Shown here: piece after piece, positions 6,389 through 6,460 of the stretch
How positions within the stretch are numbered: the first letter of the stretch is position 1
Layout of the letters: every line of letters starts with the position of its first letter
From: Promethearchaeota archaeon
Lineage (GTDB): Archaea; Asgardarchaeota; Lokiarchaeia; Sigynarchaeales; SOKP01
Direction: 5' to 3'
Length of the DNA stretch: 6,460 bases
Assembly (NCBI GenBank): GCA_016839905.1
Contig: JAEOTJ010000250.1
Location: 1-6,460 of the forward strand
Made by a program: the position numbers and the translations under genes
Notes under the pieces: model-generated
Databases searched by the model: none
Told to the model about the DNA's origin: nothing
Seen by the model: the letters and a program-made list of their open reading frames with translations, nothing else

Positions 6389-6413
6389 AAGAAATTCAAT
6401 AAAAGAATTTCTT
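6389..6413 (-). terminator. Hairpin terminator of the right-edge zinc-knuckle gene
   Basis: GAATTTCTT (6405-6413) and AAGAAATTC (6389-6397) form a perfect 9-bp stem with a 7-base loop. Read on the - strand, the hairpin begins 5 bases after the TAA stop at 6421-6419 and is followed immediately by a T-run (the arm ends CTT, then TTTAG). It separates that gene from the AIR-synthase-like gene on the same strand. Confidence 0.6.
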
Positions 6414-6418
6414 AAAAA

Positions 6419-6460
6419 TTAGAGTTTTTCATAACAAAATGGACATCTCGAAGAACTACC
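6419..6460 (-). CDS. C-terminal end of a gene with a CPFC zinc-knuckle (partial)
   Basis: Reading leftwards from the right edge, the - strand frame gives 13 residues, GSSSRCPFCYEKL, then TAA. The CPFC pair near a C-terminus, after a Ser-rich turn, is typical of one half of a zinc ribbon, whose other cysteine pair would lie outside the window. A matching hairpin terminator follows directly, which supports a real gene end. Too little is visible to name the protein. Confidence 0.6.
   Translation of the reverse strand, partial: GSSSRCPFCYEKL

Overview
This is a very AT-rich window (GC roughly a quarter by eye) with small intergenic gaps, intron-free genes, TATA-like promoter sequences and proteins heavy in Lys/Asn/Ile. 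The protein set is a two-subunit class I fumarase, a stand-alone MobB, an archaeal-type HypE-like AIR-synthase relative and a TPR protein. Together these point to an anaerobic archaeon. The low GC and the mix of gene types would fit a Loki-type Asgard archaeon, but nothing here proves that placement.

Layout, left to right. (1) The 3' part of a TPR-repeat gene on the + strand enters from the left edge and ends at 1122. (2) A 110-base gap with an 11-bp inverted repeat precedes mobB (+, about 1233-1736). Its complete P-loop reading frame has no ATG, GTG or TTG in front of it. (3) A compact bidirectional terminator (1733-1770) separates mobB from a convergent 639-residue protein of unknown function (-, 3682-1763, TTG start). 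(4) A 124-base divergent promoter region (3683-3806) separates that gene from fumAB on the + strand: alpha 3807-4694, and beta 4684-5226 overlapping it by 11 bases with its own ribosome binding site. (5) After a 12-base T-rich convergent gap comes a 347-residue PurM/HypE-like ATP-binding enzyme on the - strand (6282-5239). (6) At the right edge are the last 13 codons of another - strand gene, ending in a CPFC zinc-knuckle, followed by a hairpin plus T-run terminator.

Functionally, the two fumarase genes form one enzyme (fumarate + water to L-malate). All catalytic and Fe-S ligand residues I could align from memory to the Leishmania class I enzyme are present across the two chains. MobB belongs to molybdenum/tungsten cofactor maturation. 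The other genes show no clear pathway link to these, and the strand switches suggest four or five separate transcription units, not one operon. No RNA gene, CRISPR array, insertion sequence or tRNA was seen. The points most worth a second look are the missing start codon of mobB, the unrecognised 639-residue protein, and a sharply GC-richer patch inside the TPR gene.
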